From JAEVLT01 sp044598425 (lineage in GTDB: Bacteria > Bacillota > Bacilli > Bacillales > Cytobacillaceae): a stretch of DNA of 64,000 nt. The first letter of the stretch is position 1; each line of letters opens with the position of its first letter. The notes under the pieces are model-generated. The model saw only the letters and a program-made list of their open reading frames with translations, was not told the origin of the DNA and did not search any database. The position numbers and the translations under genes were made by a program. This document shows, in pieces, positions 21,745-30,094 of the stretch. Where the stretch lies: assembly GCA_044598425.1 (NCBI GenBank), contig CP172536.1, positions 124,001 to 188,000 of the forward strand, written 5' to 3'.

Positions 21745-22185
21745 ATGAAACTTCATGAATTAAAACCTGCGGAAGGTTCACGTCAAGAGCGTAAACGTAA
21801 AGGTCGTGGTATTGGTTCTGGCAACGGTAAAACTGCCGGTAAAGGCCATAAAGGACAAAATGCCCGTTCCGGTGGCGGTGTACGCGTTGGATTCGAAGGT
21901 GGTCAAACACCTTTATTCCGTCGTTTGCCAAAACGAGGATTTACCAATGTCAACCGCAAAGAATATGCTGTTGTGAACCTTGATGCTTTAAACCGTTTTG
22001 AAGATGGTGCAGAAGTTACTCCAGAACTTCTCATCGAAACGGGTGTAGTGAAAAGCGAAAAAGCAGGAGTAAAAATTCTTGCAAAAGGAAATGTAGAGAA
22101 AAAATTGACTGTCAAAGCTCATAAATTTTCCTCTGCTGCCAAGGAAGCAATCGAAGCTGCTGGTGGAAATATCGAGGTGCTTTAA
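21745..22185 (+). CDS. rplO: 50S ribosomal protein L15
   Basis: L15 is a late-assembly protein of the large subunit. It has 146 residues, with a glycine- and lysine-rich N-terminus (GRGIGSGNGKTAGKGHKG) typical of the family. Its stop codon overlaps the secY start by one base, which points to translational coupling. Confidence 0.98.
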   Translation: MKLHELKPAEGSRQERKRKGRGIGSGNGKTAGKGHKGQNARSGGGVRVGFEGGQTPLFRRLPKRGFTNVNRKEYAVVNLDALNRFEDGAEVTPELLIETGVVKSEKAGVKILAKGNVEKKLTVKAHKFSSAAKEAIEAAGGNIEVL

Positions 22186-23480
22186 TGTTCCAGACAATCT
22201 CCAATTTTGTGCGCGTGGGTGATATAAGACGTAAAATCATATTCACCCTTTTAATGTTAGTAGTATTTAGGATTGGAACTTTTATTCCTGTTCCCAATGT
22301 TAATGCTGATATACTTGGTGCTCAGGATAAACTTAGTGTGTTTGGTATCTTAAATACTTTTGGCGGCGGAGCGTTAAAGAACTTTTCCATCTTTGCAATG
22401 GGTATCATGCCGTATATCACGGCATCGATTATCATTCAGCTTTTGCAAATGGATGTAGTACCCAAGTTTACGGAGTGGTCAAAGCAAGGGGAAGCAGGCC
22501 GACGCAAAATTGCCCAAATAACCCGCTATTTTACTATTGTGCTTGGATTTATCCAGGCATTGGGTACATCATACGGTTTTAATAATTTGTCCAATGGGCA
22601 ATTGATCCAAAACCCTGGAATTGGCACGTATCTTTTAATTGCAGTTGTACTGACTGCCGGTACGTCATTTTTAATGTGGCTCGGTGAGCAAATCACAGAA
22701 AAAGGCGTTGGCAATGGAATTTCCATTATCATCTTTGCTGGGATTGTTGCCGGTATTCCAACAGTGGTAAATCAGATTTATGTTCAGCAATTTGAAAATG
22801 CGGGGCAGCAGTTATTCCTTCGAATTGTTACTGTTCTTCTAATTGCTTTAGCAGTTATCGCTGTTGTGGTTGGTGTTATATTCATTCAACAAGCAACACG
22901 TAAAATTCCAATTCAGTATGCAAACCGGGTAGTGGCAGGGCGTACTCCTGTCGGAGGACAATCGACCCATATGCCTTTAAAGGTGAATGCAGCAGGGGTT
23001 ATTCCTGTCATTTTTGCGGTATCGTTTATTGTTACACCCCGGACGATTGCATCCTTTTTACCAACCAATAATGTGACATTATGGATTGAAAGAGTTTTTG
23101 ATTATACCCAACCAATTGGAATGATCATCTACGCCGCATTAATAATTGCGTTTACGTATTTTTACGCTTTTATTCAGGTCAATCCAGAACAAGCTGCGGA
23201 AAATTTGCAAAAACAGGGCGGCTATATTCCTGGCATTCGTCCTGGCAAGAAGACGCAAGAATACTTAACACGTGTTCTGTATCGGTTAACATTTGCCGGT
23301 TCTATCTTCTTGGCTGCAATTGCGGTTCTTCCGGTACTATTTATTAAAATTGCGAATTTGCCGCAAACAGCCCAAATTGGTGGAACGAGCTTGCTCATTG
23401 TCGTCGGGGTTGCTCTTGACACAATGAAACAGTTGGAAGCACAACTGGTCAAACGCCACTATAAAGGTTTCATTAAGTAA
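22185..23480 (+). CDS. secY: Preprotein translocase channel SecY
   Basis: SecY is the protein-conducting membrane channel. It has 431 residues and about ten hydrophobic membrane segments. The plug region after the first segment and the conserved cytoplasmic loop RKIPIQYANRVV, which lies before the seventh segment, are visible. It overlaps rplO by one base. A strong 12-bp hairpin (23483-23509) follows before adk. Confidence 0.98.
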   Translation: MFQTISNFVRVGDIRRKIIFTLLMLVVFRIGTFIPVPNVNADILGAQDKLSVFGILNTFGGGALKNFSIFAMGIMPYITASIIIQLLQMDVVPKFTEWSKQGEAGRRKIAQITRYFTIVLGFIQALGTSYGFNNLSNGQLIQNPGIGTYLLIAVVLTAGTSFLMWLGEQITEKGVGNGISIIIFAGIVAGIPTVVNQIYVQQFENAGQQLFLRIVTVLLIALAVIAVVVGVIFIQQATRKIPIQYANRVVAGRTPVGGQSTHMPLKVNAAGVIPVIFAVSFIVTPRTIASFLPTNNVTLWIERVFDYTQPIGMIIYAALIIAFTYFYAFIQVNPEQAAENLQKQGGYIPGIRPGKKTQEYLTRVLYRLTFAGSIFLAAIAVLPVLFIKIANLPQTAQIGGTSLLIVVGVALDTMKQLEAQLVKRHYKGFIK

Positions 23481-23482
23481 GT

Positions 23483-23509
23483 GGTTTTAGGGACTATGTC
23501 CCTGAAACC
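23483..23509 (+). other. Intercistronic hairpin secY-adk
   Basis: GGTTTTAGGGAC (23483-23494) pairs with GTCCCTGAAACC (23498-23509) over only three bases, with one T-G pair. No T run follows. It starts within a few bases of the secY stop and could protect the upstream mRNA or reduce read-through to adk. Confidence 0.55.
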
Positions 23510-23535
23510 GATAAAGCACGAGGGGGGGAACACGT

Positions 23536-24186
23536 GTGAATTTGGTATTAATGGGGCTTCCGGGTGCCGGGAAAGGTACTCAAGCTGAAAGAATTGTCGC
23601 GCAATACAGCATCCCTCATATTTCAACAGGTGATATGTTCCGTGCAGCTATGAAAGAGGGAACCGAACTAGGTTTAAAAGCAAAATCATTCATGGATAAA
23701 GGTGAACTCGTTCCAGATGAGGTAACAATCGGCATCGTCCGTGAACGTCTTAGTAAAGAAGATTGCCAAACAGGTTTCTTACTAGACGGCTTTCCTAGAA
23801 CAGTTCCTCAGGCTGAAGCTTTAGAGCAAATTCTTGAAAGTTTTAATAAAAAGATTAATTATGTGATTAATATTGATGTCGATAAAGATATCTTAATGGA
23901 GCGCTTAACAGGTCGCCGGATTTGCAAAAATTGCGGAGCCACTTATCATCTTGTTTTTAATCCTCCAGCTAACGAGGGTGTTTGTGACCGCTGCGGCGGA
24001 GAATTATATCAACGAGCAGATGATAATGCTGAAACGGTACAAAATCGGTTGGATGTGAACATTCAACAGTCGCAGCCTCTATTGGACTTCTATGACAGTA
24101 AGGGCTATTTACAAACGATCAATGGCCAGCAAGATATCGAGAAAGTGTTCGCAGATATTGAACAATTACTCGGGGGCTTGAAGTAA
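23536..24186 (+). CDS. adk: Adenylate kinase, zinc-lid form
   Basis: This enzyme interconverts ATP plus AMP with two ADP. It starts at GTG 23536 after GGGGGGGAA and has 216 residues. The P-loop GLPGAGKGT is at residues 7-15. The lid carries four cysteines (CKNC and CDRC, near residues 130-153), the zinc-binding form common in Gram-positive bacteria. Its stop overlaps the map start by one base. Confidence 0.98.
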   Translation: MNLVLMGLPGAGKGTQAERIVAQYSIPHISTGDMFRAAMKEGTELGLKAKSFMDKGELVPDEVTIGIVRERLSKEDCQTGFLLDGFPRTVPQAEALEQILESFNKKINYVINIDVDKDILMERLTGRRICKNCGATYHLVFNPPANEGVCDRCGGELYQRADDNAETVQNRLDVNIQQSQPLLDFYDSKGYLQTINGQQDIEKVFADIEQLLGGLK

Positions 24187-24932
24187 TGATCATTTGTAAA
24201 ACCCCTAGGGAAATTGAAATCATGCGTGATGCAGGAAGGATTGTAGCTCTAACTCATCAAGAGTTAAAGAAACACATTGCACCAGGTATCACGACGAAAG
24301 AATTAGATGTAATAGCAGAAGATTTCATTCGTAAACATGATGCATTTCCTTCCTTTAAAGGGTATAATGGTTTTCGCGGCAGCATATGCACTTCTGTGAA
24401 CAAAGAACTTGTTCATGGGATTCCAGGAAATCGGATCTTAAATGAAGGCGATATTATCAGCATTGATATTGGTGCGAAATATAATGGTTACCATGGAGAT
24501 TCAGCTTGGACATATGCTGTGGGAAAGATTGATGATGAGTCCCAGCGTCTTTTGGATGTGACGGAGAAGTCGCTTTATGAAGGCCTAAAAGAAGCAAAAC
24601 CAGGTGAGCGTCTTTCAAACATCTCCCATGCGATTCAAAATTTTGTAGAGACAAACGGGTTTTCAATTGTACGCGAGTATGTTGGACATGGAGTAGGGAA
24701 AGACTTACATGAGGATCCAGATATTCCTCATTATGGTCCTCCGAATAAAGGTCCACGGCTAAGACCTGGGATGGTACTCGCGATTGAACCGATGGTAAAT
24801 GCCGGAAGTCGATATGTAAAAACGTTATCCGATAATTGGACAGTTGTTACCGTTGACGGAAAACGTTGTGCTCACTTTGAACACACCATTGCGATCACTG
24901 ATACTGGTTTTGAAATTTTAACGAAAGCCTAA
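24186..24932 (+). CDS. map: Methionine aminopeptidase type I
   Basis: The enzyme removes the initiator methionine. It has 248 residues with the metal ligands in order: DIGAKYNGYHGD (two Asp), VGHGVGKDLHE (His), LAIEPM (Glu) and FEHTIAI (Glu). It lacks an N-terminal extension, so it is type Ia. The start overlaps the adk stop. Confidence 0.98.
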   Translation: MIICKTPREIEIMRDAGRIVALTHQELKKHIAPGITTKELDVIAEDFIRKHDAFPSFKGYNGFRGSICTSVNKELVHGIPGNRILNEGDIISIDIGAKYNGYHGDSAWTYAVGKIDDESQRLLDVTEKSLYEGLKEAKPGERLSNISHAIQNFVETNGFSIVREYVGHGVGKDLHEDPDIPHYGPPNKGPRLRPGMVLAIEPMVNAGSRYVKTLSDNWTVVTVDGKRCAHFEHTIAITDTGFEILTKA

Positions 24933-24947
24933 GTGCAGGTGATTTCA

Positions 24948-25262
24948 TTGATCGAAACCGGACAAAATCCGCAAGTAGGCCAATTTGTAATTGTTACTAG
25001 CGGCAGAGACGCCGGTCAATATGGTATAATCATAAAGTTGCTGGATGACAGGTTTGTTTTACTGGCGGATGGAGACAAACGCAAGTTTGACCATCCGAAG
25101 AAAAAGAACATTCAACATCTGCAATTACTTGATCGAGTTTCTCCAGAAGTTCAGACTAGTGTTATTGAAACAGGACGTGTAACGAATGGAAAGCTTCGTT
25201 TTGCCCTCACGAAATATTTGAATGAACGTCAATCTGATGATGAGAAGGGAGACTATGTTTGA
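24948..25262 (+). CDS. ybzG: KOW domain RNA-binding protein
   Basis: This protein of 104 residues has an N-terminal KOW-like segment (GQFVIVTSGRDAGQYGIII) related to ribosomal L14e proteins, followed by a basic stretch KRKFDHPKKKN. It lies at the map-infA position that ybzG occupies in Bacillus. I chose TTG 24948 because AGGTG lies six bases upstream; GTG 24933 abuts the map stop and has no ribosome binding site. Its stop codon overlaps the infA ATG (TGATG). Binding to the ribosome is inferred from the domain and context. Confidence 0.85.
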   Translation: MIETGQNPQVGQFVIVTSGRDAGQYGIIIKLLDDRFVLLADGDKRKFDHPKKKNIQHLQLLDRVSPEVQTSVIETGRVTNGKLRFALTKYLNERQSDDEKGDYV

Positions 25263-25480
25263 TGGCGAAAGATGATGTAATTGAAATAGAAGGTAAAGTA
25301 ATTGAAACTTTGCCAAATGCGATGTTTAAGGTAGAATTAGAAAATGGCCATACTGTGCTGGCTCATGTTTCTGGTAAAATTCGCATGCACTTTATCCGAA
25401 TCTTGCCAGGCGATAAGGTAACTGTCGAGCTATCTCCGTATGACTTAACACGCGGAAGAATTACTTACCGCTTTAAATAA
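25262..25480 (+). CDS. infA: Translation initiation factor IF-1
   Basis: IF-1 is a 72-residue OB-fold protein that blocks the A site during initiation. ATG 25262 overlaps the preceding stop by one base; the TTG one codon upstream is unlikely. The sequence [19 protein letters not shown] and the C-terminal [12 protein letters not shown] are the bacterial signature. Confidence 0.98.
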
Positions 25481-25517
25481 TCTGCTTGCACTCCGTACTA
25501 TTAAGGAGGTTAGGATA

Positions 25518-25631
25518 ATGAAAGTAAGACCATCTGTTAAACCGATCTGCGAAAAGTGCAAAGTTATCCGTAGACGCGGAAAAGTTATGGTTATCTGTGA
25601 AAACCCTAAACATAAACAAAAACAAGGTTAA
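25518..25631 (+). CDS. rpmJ: 50S ribosomal protein L36, zinc type
   Basis: This 37-residue protein has the zinc ligands Cys11, Cys14, Cys27 and His32 (CEKC ... C ... H). The start follows AAGGAGG. It lies 37 bases after infA and 21 before rpsM, the universal position. Confidence 0.97.
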
Positions 25632-25652
25632 TTTTAAAGGAGGTGCATTCTT

Positions 25653-26018
25653 GTGGCACGTATTGCAGGTGTAGATATTCCACGTGAAAAACGTGTAGTA
25701 ATCTCTTTAACTTACATCTATGGTATTGGTAAAAATACTGCACAAAAAATCTTAGCAGAAGCTGGTGTTTCTGAAGATACACGTGTGCGTGATTTAACAG
25801 AAGACGAATTAAATAAAATCCGTGATATGATCGACAAATTAAAGGTTGAAGGTGACCTTCGCCGTGAGGTTTCCCTTAACATCAAGCGTTTAATGGAGAT
25901 CGGCAGCTATCGCGGTTTGCGTCATCGCCGTGGTTTACCGGTTCGCGGACAAAATACAAAAAACAACGCACGTACTCGCAAAGGTCCTCGTAAGACTGTA
26001 GCGAACAAGAAGAAATAA
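25653..26018 (+). CDS. rpsM: 30S ribosomal protein S13
   Basis: S13 is at the head of 30S and forms bridges with the 50S. It starts at GTG 25653 after AAAGGAGG and has 121 residues: MARIAGVDIPREKRV at the N-terminus, the helix-hairpin-helix GIGKNTAQKIL and a basic C-terminal tail. Confidence 0.98.
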   Translation: MARIAGVDIPREKRVVISLTYIYGIGKNTAQKILAEAGVSEDTRVRDLTEDELNKIRDMIDKLKVEGDLRREVSLNIKRLMEIGSYRGLRHRRGLPVRGQNTKNNARTRKGPRKTVANKKK

Positions 26019-26043
26019 TCGGTAAAGGAGGTTAACATTTAAA

Positions 26044-26433
26044 ATGGCTCGTAAAACAAATACACGCAAGCGCCGTGTGAAAAAGAATATTGAAGCAGGT
26101 ATTGCTCATATCCGTTCAACATTTAACAATACAATTGTAACGATTACGGATGTTCATGGAAATGCAATTTCATGGTCAAGTGCGGGTGCGCTTGGATTTA
26201 AAGGTTCTCGTAAATCAACTCCATTCGCAGCGCAAATGGCAGCTGAAACAGCAGCTAAAACATCGATGGAACATGGCGTGAAAACGTTAGAAGTAACTGT
26301 CAAAGGTCCTGGTGCTGGACGTGAAGCAGCAATCCGTGCTTTACAAGCTGCTGGGCTTGAAGTAACGGCTATCAAAGACGTTACACCTGTTCCACATAAT
26401 GGATGTCGTCCGCCAAAACGTCGTCGTGTCTAA
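26044..26433 (+). CDS. rpsK: 30S ribosomal protein S11
   Basis: S11 shapes the platform near the mRNA exit. It has 129 residues with the conserved TPHNGCRPPK-type ending, here PVPHNGCRPPKRRRV. It is followed by 178 bases before rpoA, the longest gap in the alpha operon, which contains a TATAAT at 26465 without a good -35 box. Confidence 0.98.
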   Translation: MARKTNTRKRRVKKNIEAGIAHIRSTFNNTIVTITDVHGNAISWSSAGALGFKGSRKSTPFAAQMAAETAAKTSMEHGVKTLEVTVKGPGAGREAAIRALQAAGLEVTAIKDVTPVPHNGCRPPKRRRV

Positions 26434-26611
26434 TTTTTTCTGTATAGAAATGGTATCCTGTGTCTATAATGGGATATGATACTAATTCCTAATTATATAT
26501 ACAGAAAGAATTTCCAGTTGTTGTGCACAAAACGGGAACGTATACATGGGGGAATTTCGGTTGGATTTTGATCCGAGCCGGGGTTTCGACGTTTTGAAGG
26601 AGGGTTATTTG

Positions 26612-27556
26612 ATGATCGAAATAGAAAAACCAAAAATCGAAACGGTTGAGATCAGCGATGATGCCAATTACGGGAAATTTGTCGTAGAGCCACTTGAGCG
26701 TGGATATGGTACCACTTTGGGTAACTCCTTACGTCGTATCCTATTATCTTCACTCCCAGGTGCCGCTGTTACATCGATTCAGATCGATGGGGTACTTCAT
26801 GAGTTCTCAACAATTGAAGGCGTCGTAGAGGATGTAACGTCCATCATTTTAAACATTAAAAAATTAGCTTTAAAAATCTACTCTGATGAAGAGAAGACGC
26901 TAGAAATTGATGTGCAAGGTGAAGGTGTCGTTAAAGCAGCAAACATTACTCATGACAGTGATGTAGAGATCTTAAATCCAGATCTTCATATTGCAACATT
27001 GGGGACAAATGGGAACTTACGCATGCGTTTAACAGCTCGCCGCGGCCGTGGCTATACACCAGCTGATCAGAATAAACGTGAGGATCAACCAATCGGGGTG
27101 ATTCCTATTGATTCGATCTATACACCAGTTTCTCGGGTATCTTATCAGGTAGAGAATACTCGGGTTGGTCAAATGTCAAACTATGATAAGCTAACGCTTG
27201 ATGTTTGGACAGATGGAAGCACTGGGCCAAAAGAAGCGATTGCTCTTGGTTCGAAAATTTTGACCGAGCACTTAAATATTTTTGTTGGTTTAACGGACGA
27301 AGCGCAAAACGCTGAGATCATGATTGAAAAAGAAGAAGATCAAAAAGAGAAAGTTCTTGAAATGACAATTGAAGAGCTTGATCTCTCTGTTCGTTCTTAC
27401 AACTGTTTAAAACGTGCTGGAATCAATACGGTTCAGGAGCTAGCAAATAAAACTGAAGAAGATATGATGAAAGTGCGTAACTTAGGACGCAAATCACTTG
27501 AAGAAGTGAAGGCAAAACTAGAAGAGCTTGGATTAGGCCTGCGTAAAGACGACTGA
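26612..27556 (+). CDS. rpoA: RNA polymerase alpha subunit
   Basis: Alpha assembles RNA polymerase and its C-terminal domain contacts UP elements and regulators. I chose ATG 26612 (AAGGAGGG upstream), giving 314 residues starting MIEIEKPKIETVE, identical in length to B. subtilis; the frame extends 22 codons upward without start signals. The N-terminal dimerisation motif TTLGNSLRRILLSSLPG and the CTD helix SLEEVKAKLEELGL are clear. Confidence 0.98.
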   Translation: MIEIEKPKIETVEISDDANYGKFVVEPLERGYGTTLGNSLRRILLSSLPGAAVTSIQIDGVLHEFSTIEGVVEDVTSIILNIKKLALKIYSDEEKTLEIDVQGEGVVKAANITHDSDVEILNPDLHIATLGTNGNLRMRLTARRGRGYTPADQNKREDQPIGVIPIDSIYTPVSRVSYQVENTRVGQMSNYDKLTLDVWTDGSTGPKEAIALGSKILTEHLNIFVGLTDEAQNAEIMIEKEEDQKEKVLEMTIEELDLSVRSYNCLKRAGINTVQELANKTEEDMMKVRNLGRKSLEEVKAKLEELGLGLRKDD

Positions 27557-27579
27557 CTAGTTAACAAATGATTAACTAG
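27557..27579 (+). other. Intercistronic hairpin rpoA-rplQ
   Basis: CTAGTTAA (27557-27564) pairs exactly with TTAACTAG (27572-27579) around a 7-nt loop, starting just after the rpoA stop codon. It lacks a run of T directly after the stem. Confidence 0.4.
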
Positions 27580-27637
27580 CTGTTTTCTTGTTAACTGCCA
27601 AATCCGATATACAACTTCAACAAAGGAGGGACCCTTC

Positions 27638-28000
27638 ATGGCATACAGAAAGTTAGGACGCACAAGCGCACAACGGAAAGCGATGCTGCGTGATTTAACA
27701 ACAGACTTAATTATCAATGAGCGCATCGAAACAACTGAAACTCGCGCGAAGGAAATTCGCAGCACGGTTGAAAAGATGATCACTCTTGGAAAGCGCGGAG
27801 ACCTTCATGCTCGCCGTCAAGCGGCTGCATATGTTCGGAATGAGGTTGCAGACGCTGAAAATAATGTTTCTGCTTTACAAAAACTCTTTGCTGACATCGC
27901 ACCTCGTTACCAAGAGCGTCAAGGCGGATATACTCGAATCATGAAACTTGGACCACGTCGCGGCGATGGTGCACCAATGGTTATCATCGAGTTAGTTTAA
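27638..28000 (+). CDS. rplQ: 50S ribosomal protein L17
   Basis: L17 lies near the tunnel exit. It has 120 residues, starting MAYRKLGRTSAQRKAMLRDL. The site AAAGGAGGG precedes the ATG. It is the last gene of the ribosomal supercluster; a terminator follows. Confidence 0.98.
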   Translation: MAYRKLGRTSAQRKAMLRDLTTDLIINERIETTETRAKEIRSTVEKMITLGKRGDLHARRQAAAYVRNEVADAENNVSALQKLFADIAPRYQERQGGYTRIMKLGPRRGDGAPMVIIELV

Positions 28001-28016
28001 TACGTTTAACAGACAA

Positions 28017-28065
28017 CAAGGGCGTTGGACAGTTTTAAATCAAACTTGTTCTTTGCCCTTTTTCT
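28017..28065 (+). terminator. Terminator after rplQ
   Basis: An AAGGGC/GCCCTT stem with an interrupted upper stem (TTGGACAGTTTT with AAACTTGTTC) is followed by TTTTT. It ends the alpha operon. Confidence 0.7.
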
Positions 28066-28199
28066 GTATAAGAATCAAATATCGCAATCGAACCAAGCCA
28101 AAAAGAGTGTTACGATGAGCGTGGCTCCAATTGATTGGAGAAATCCTTAAAAGTGTAGTTCTGTTAACTTTTAGTTTATCAGTTATTACTTTTAATTTT

Positions 28200-28230
28200 G
28201 TCGCATCCCAGTAGATGCGTGGATTGAAAC
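28200..28230 (+). CRISPR. Single orphan CRISPR repeat, type I-C-like
   Basis: The 31 bases at 28200-28230 begin GTCGCATCC and end GATGCGTGGATTGAAAC, which is the pattern of type I-C repeats in Bacillaceae (usually 32 nt). The internal CGCATC/GATGCG gives the expected 6-bp stem-loop and the 3' end gives the GGATTGAAAC tag. About 60 bases of AT-rich sequence precede it, as in a leader. There is no second repeat within 300 bases and no cas gene in the window, so this is an isolated unit rather than an array. Confidence 0.6.
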
Positions 28231-28269
28231 GTCTCGTCTAGCTCAAGCACCTCCTCCCGTTTTTTAACA

Positions 28270-28318
28270 GGCAGCAAAAAGCATCACTGCTGTGGGCCAG
28301 AGGTGCAGGCTTTTTTTG
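28270..28318 (+). terminator. Terminator-like bulged hairpin before ecfA1
   Basis: AAAAAGC pairs with GCTTTTTT and, above a 4-nt bulge, CTGC pairs with GCAG; seven T residues follow. It lies some 45 bases downstream of the orphan CRISPR repeat and about 95 before ecfA1. The gap 28066-28409 holds no gene. Confidence 0.4.
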
Positions 28319-28409
28319 TTATGAATTGAAAAGGTGTAGAATCGACCCATTTAATCAGAAATAGAGAAACGATTTAGCATGTTGAGCAGAGACGAGAGGA
28401 GGAGCAGGA

Positions 28410-29249
28410 TTGAAGTCCCCCATTGTTACTCTTGAAAATGTTTTTTTTCAATACGAATCAGCAGAACAGCCAGCTTTACAGGATGTTTCTTTCGAGATTT
28501 ATGAAGGCGAGTGGCTTGCCATTGTCGGCCATAACGGTTCAGGTAAATCAACAATGGCCAAGCTCCTAAATGGGCTGCAATTTCCGCAAAAAGGAGAAAT
28601 TACGGTATGTGGCACTAAACTTCAGGAAGAGTCCGTTTGGGAGATCCGCAAACAAATTGGAATGGTTTTTCAGAATCCGGATAACCAGTTTGTCGGAACA
28701 ACTGTTCAGGATGATGTGGCTTTTGGCTTAGAAAATAATGGAATTCCCCGGGAAGAAATGATTGCAAGAGTGAATAGTTCATTGAAGAAGGTAAAAATGG
28801 ACGCTTTTCTTAATCAAGAGCCCCACCATCTTTCAGGCGGTCAAAAGCAGCGGGTGGCGATTGCGGGAGTATTAGCATTACGGCCTGCGATTATTATTTT
28901 AGATGAAGCAACATCCATGCTCGACCCAAGGGGAAGGGAAGAAGTTTTAGAAACGGTTAGGGAATTAAAAGCTGAAAAGACATTGACTGCCATTTCCATT
29001 ACCCACGATTTAGAAGAAGCCGCTAAAGCGGATCGAATCATCGTAATGAATAAAGGAAGAGTATACCGGGAAGGTACCCCGGAAGAAATTTTTTCAATGG
29101 ATGAAGAACTCATTCAGTTGGGGCTTGATATTCCCTTTTCAGTAAAAATGAGTAAGTCGCTGCGTGAAAAAGGCATTGAATTAGCCAAACATTATTTAAC
29201 GGAAGAAGAGTTGGTGACAGAGATATGGACATATCGCTTCGAGAAGTAG
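28410..29249 (+). CDS. ecfA1: ECF transporter ATPase EcfA1
   Basis: This is one of two ABC ATPases of the shared energy-coupling (ECF) vitamin transport module. It has 279 residues from TTG 28410, with AGAGGAGGA upstream. It shows Walker A GHNGSGKST, the Q-loop FQNPDNQFVG, the signature LSGGQKQR and Walker B IIILDEATSMLD. The next gene overlaps it by 25 bases. The substrate is set by S components encoded elsewhere; none is in this window. Confidence 0.95.
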   Translation: MKSPIVTLENVFFQYESAEQPALQDVSFEIYEGEWLAIVGHNGSGKSTMAKLLNGLQFPQKGEITVCGTKLQEESVWEIRKQIGMVFQNPDNQFVGTTVQDDVAFGLENNGIPREEMIARVNSSLKKVKMDAFLNQEPHHLSGGQKQRVAIAGVLALRPAIIILDEATSMLDPRGREEVLETVRELKAEKTLTAISITHDLEEAAKADRIIVMNKGRVYREGTPEEIFSMDEELIQLGLDIPFSVKMSKSLREKGIELAKHYLTEEELVTEIWTYRFEK

Positions 29250-30094
29250 AGTACCGCTATCAGGTAAACACCCCGTTTGAGAGCTTGGCGATCCAGGATG
29301 TTTCCATTGATATTCCTTCTGGCACATACATGGCGATAATTGGCCACACAGGATCCGGCAAATCAACTGTTCTCCAGCATTTAAATGCCCTTCTCCAGCC
29401 GACTGATGGCATGGTCGTCATAGGGGAACGGGAAATAAAAGCTAAGCAAAAGAATAGGGATCTAAAAGCGATTCGGCAAAAGGTAGGAATCGTTTTTCAA
29501 TTCCCTGAACATCAACTATTTGAAGAGACGGTGGAAAAAGATATCATTTTTGGACCGATGAATTTTGGAGTGCCGGAAGCCGAAGCAAAAAAAAGAGCGC
29601 GTATTGCCTTAAAACAAGTAGGCTTACAAGAAGAGGTTTTAGAAAAATCACCGTTTGATTTATCTGGCGGGCAAATGCGGCGGGTGGCGATTGCAGGTGT
29701 CCTTGCAATGGAACCAGTTTGCCTTGTCCTGGACGAGCCTACTGCCGGTCTGGACCCGCGCGGACGGAAGGAAATCATGGACTTGTTTTATCGGCTTCAC
29801 CAAGAACGAAACCTCTCTACCATTCTCGTTACTCACAGCATGGAGGATGCCGCCAAGTATGCAGATCAAATCGTGATCATGCAGCAGGGGAAAGTGATGA
29901 AAAGAGGAACACCGAAAGAAATCTTCACCAATCCGGTTGAATTGATGAAAATGGGACTGGATGTTCCGGAAGTCGTCCGTTTTCAGTTAAAGGTTGAGGA
30001 AAAAATCGGCGCAAAATTGAATGAAACTTATTTATCTATCGACGAGCTTTCCGCAGACCTTGTTCATTTTTTAAAAAGGGGTGATCGAGGATGA
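29225..30094 (+). CDS. ecfA2: ECF transporter ATPase EcfA2
   Basis: The second ECF ATPase has 289 residues: Walker A GHTGSGKST, FQFPEHQLFE, the signature LSGGQMRR and Walker B LVLDEPTAGLDP. It pairs with EcfA1 to energise EcfT. It overlaps ecfA1 by 25 bases and ecfT by four (ATGA), so the three genes are translationally coupled. Confidence 0.95.
   Translation: MDISLREVEYRYQVNTPFESLAIQDVSIDIPSGTYMAIIGHTGSGKSTVLQHLNALLQPTDGMVVIGEREIKAKQKNRDLKAIRQKVGIVFQFPEHQLFEETVEKDIIFGPMNFGVPEAEAKKRARIALKQVGLQEEVLEKSPFDLSGGQMRRVAIAGVLAMEPVCLVLDEPTAGLDPRGRKEIMDLFYRLHQERNLSTILVTHSMEDAAKYADQIVIMQQGKVMKRGTPKEIFTNPVELMKMGLDVPEVVRFQLKVEEKIGAKLNETYLSIDELSADLVHFLKRGDRG

Noticed and set aside
28200..28230. CRISPR array
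   Set aside because: Only one repeat exists; an array needs at least two with a spacer between. It is reported as a solitary repeat.
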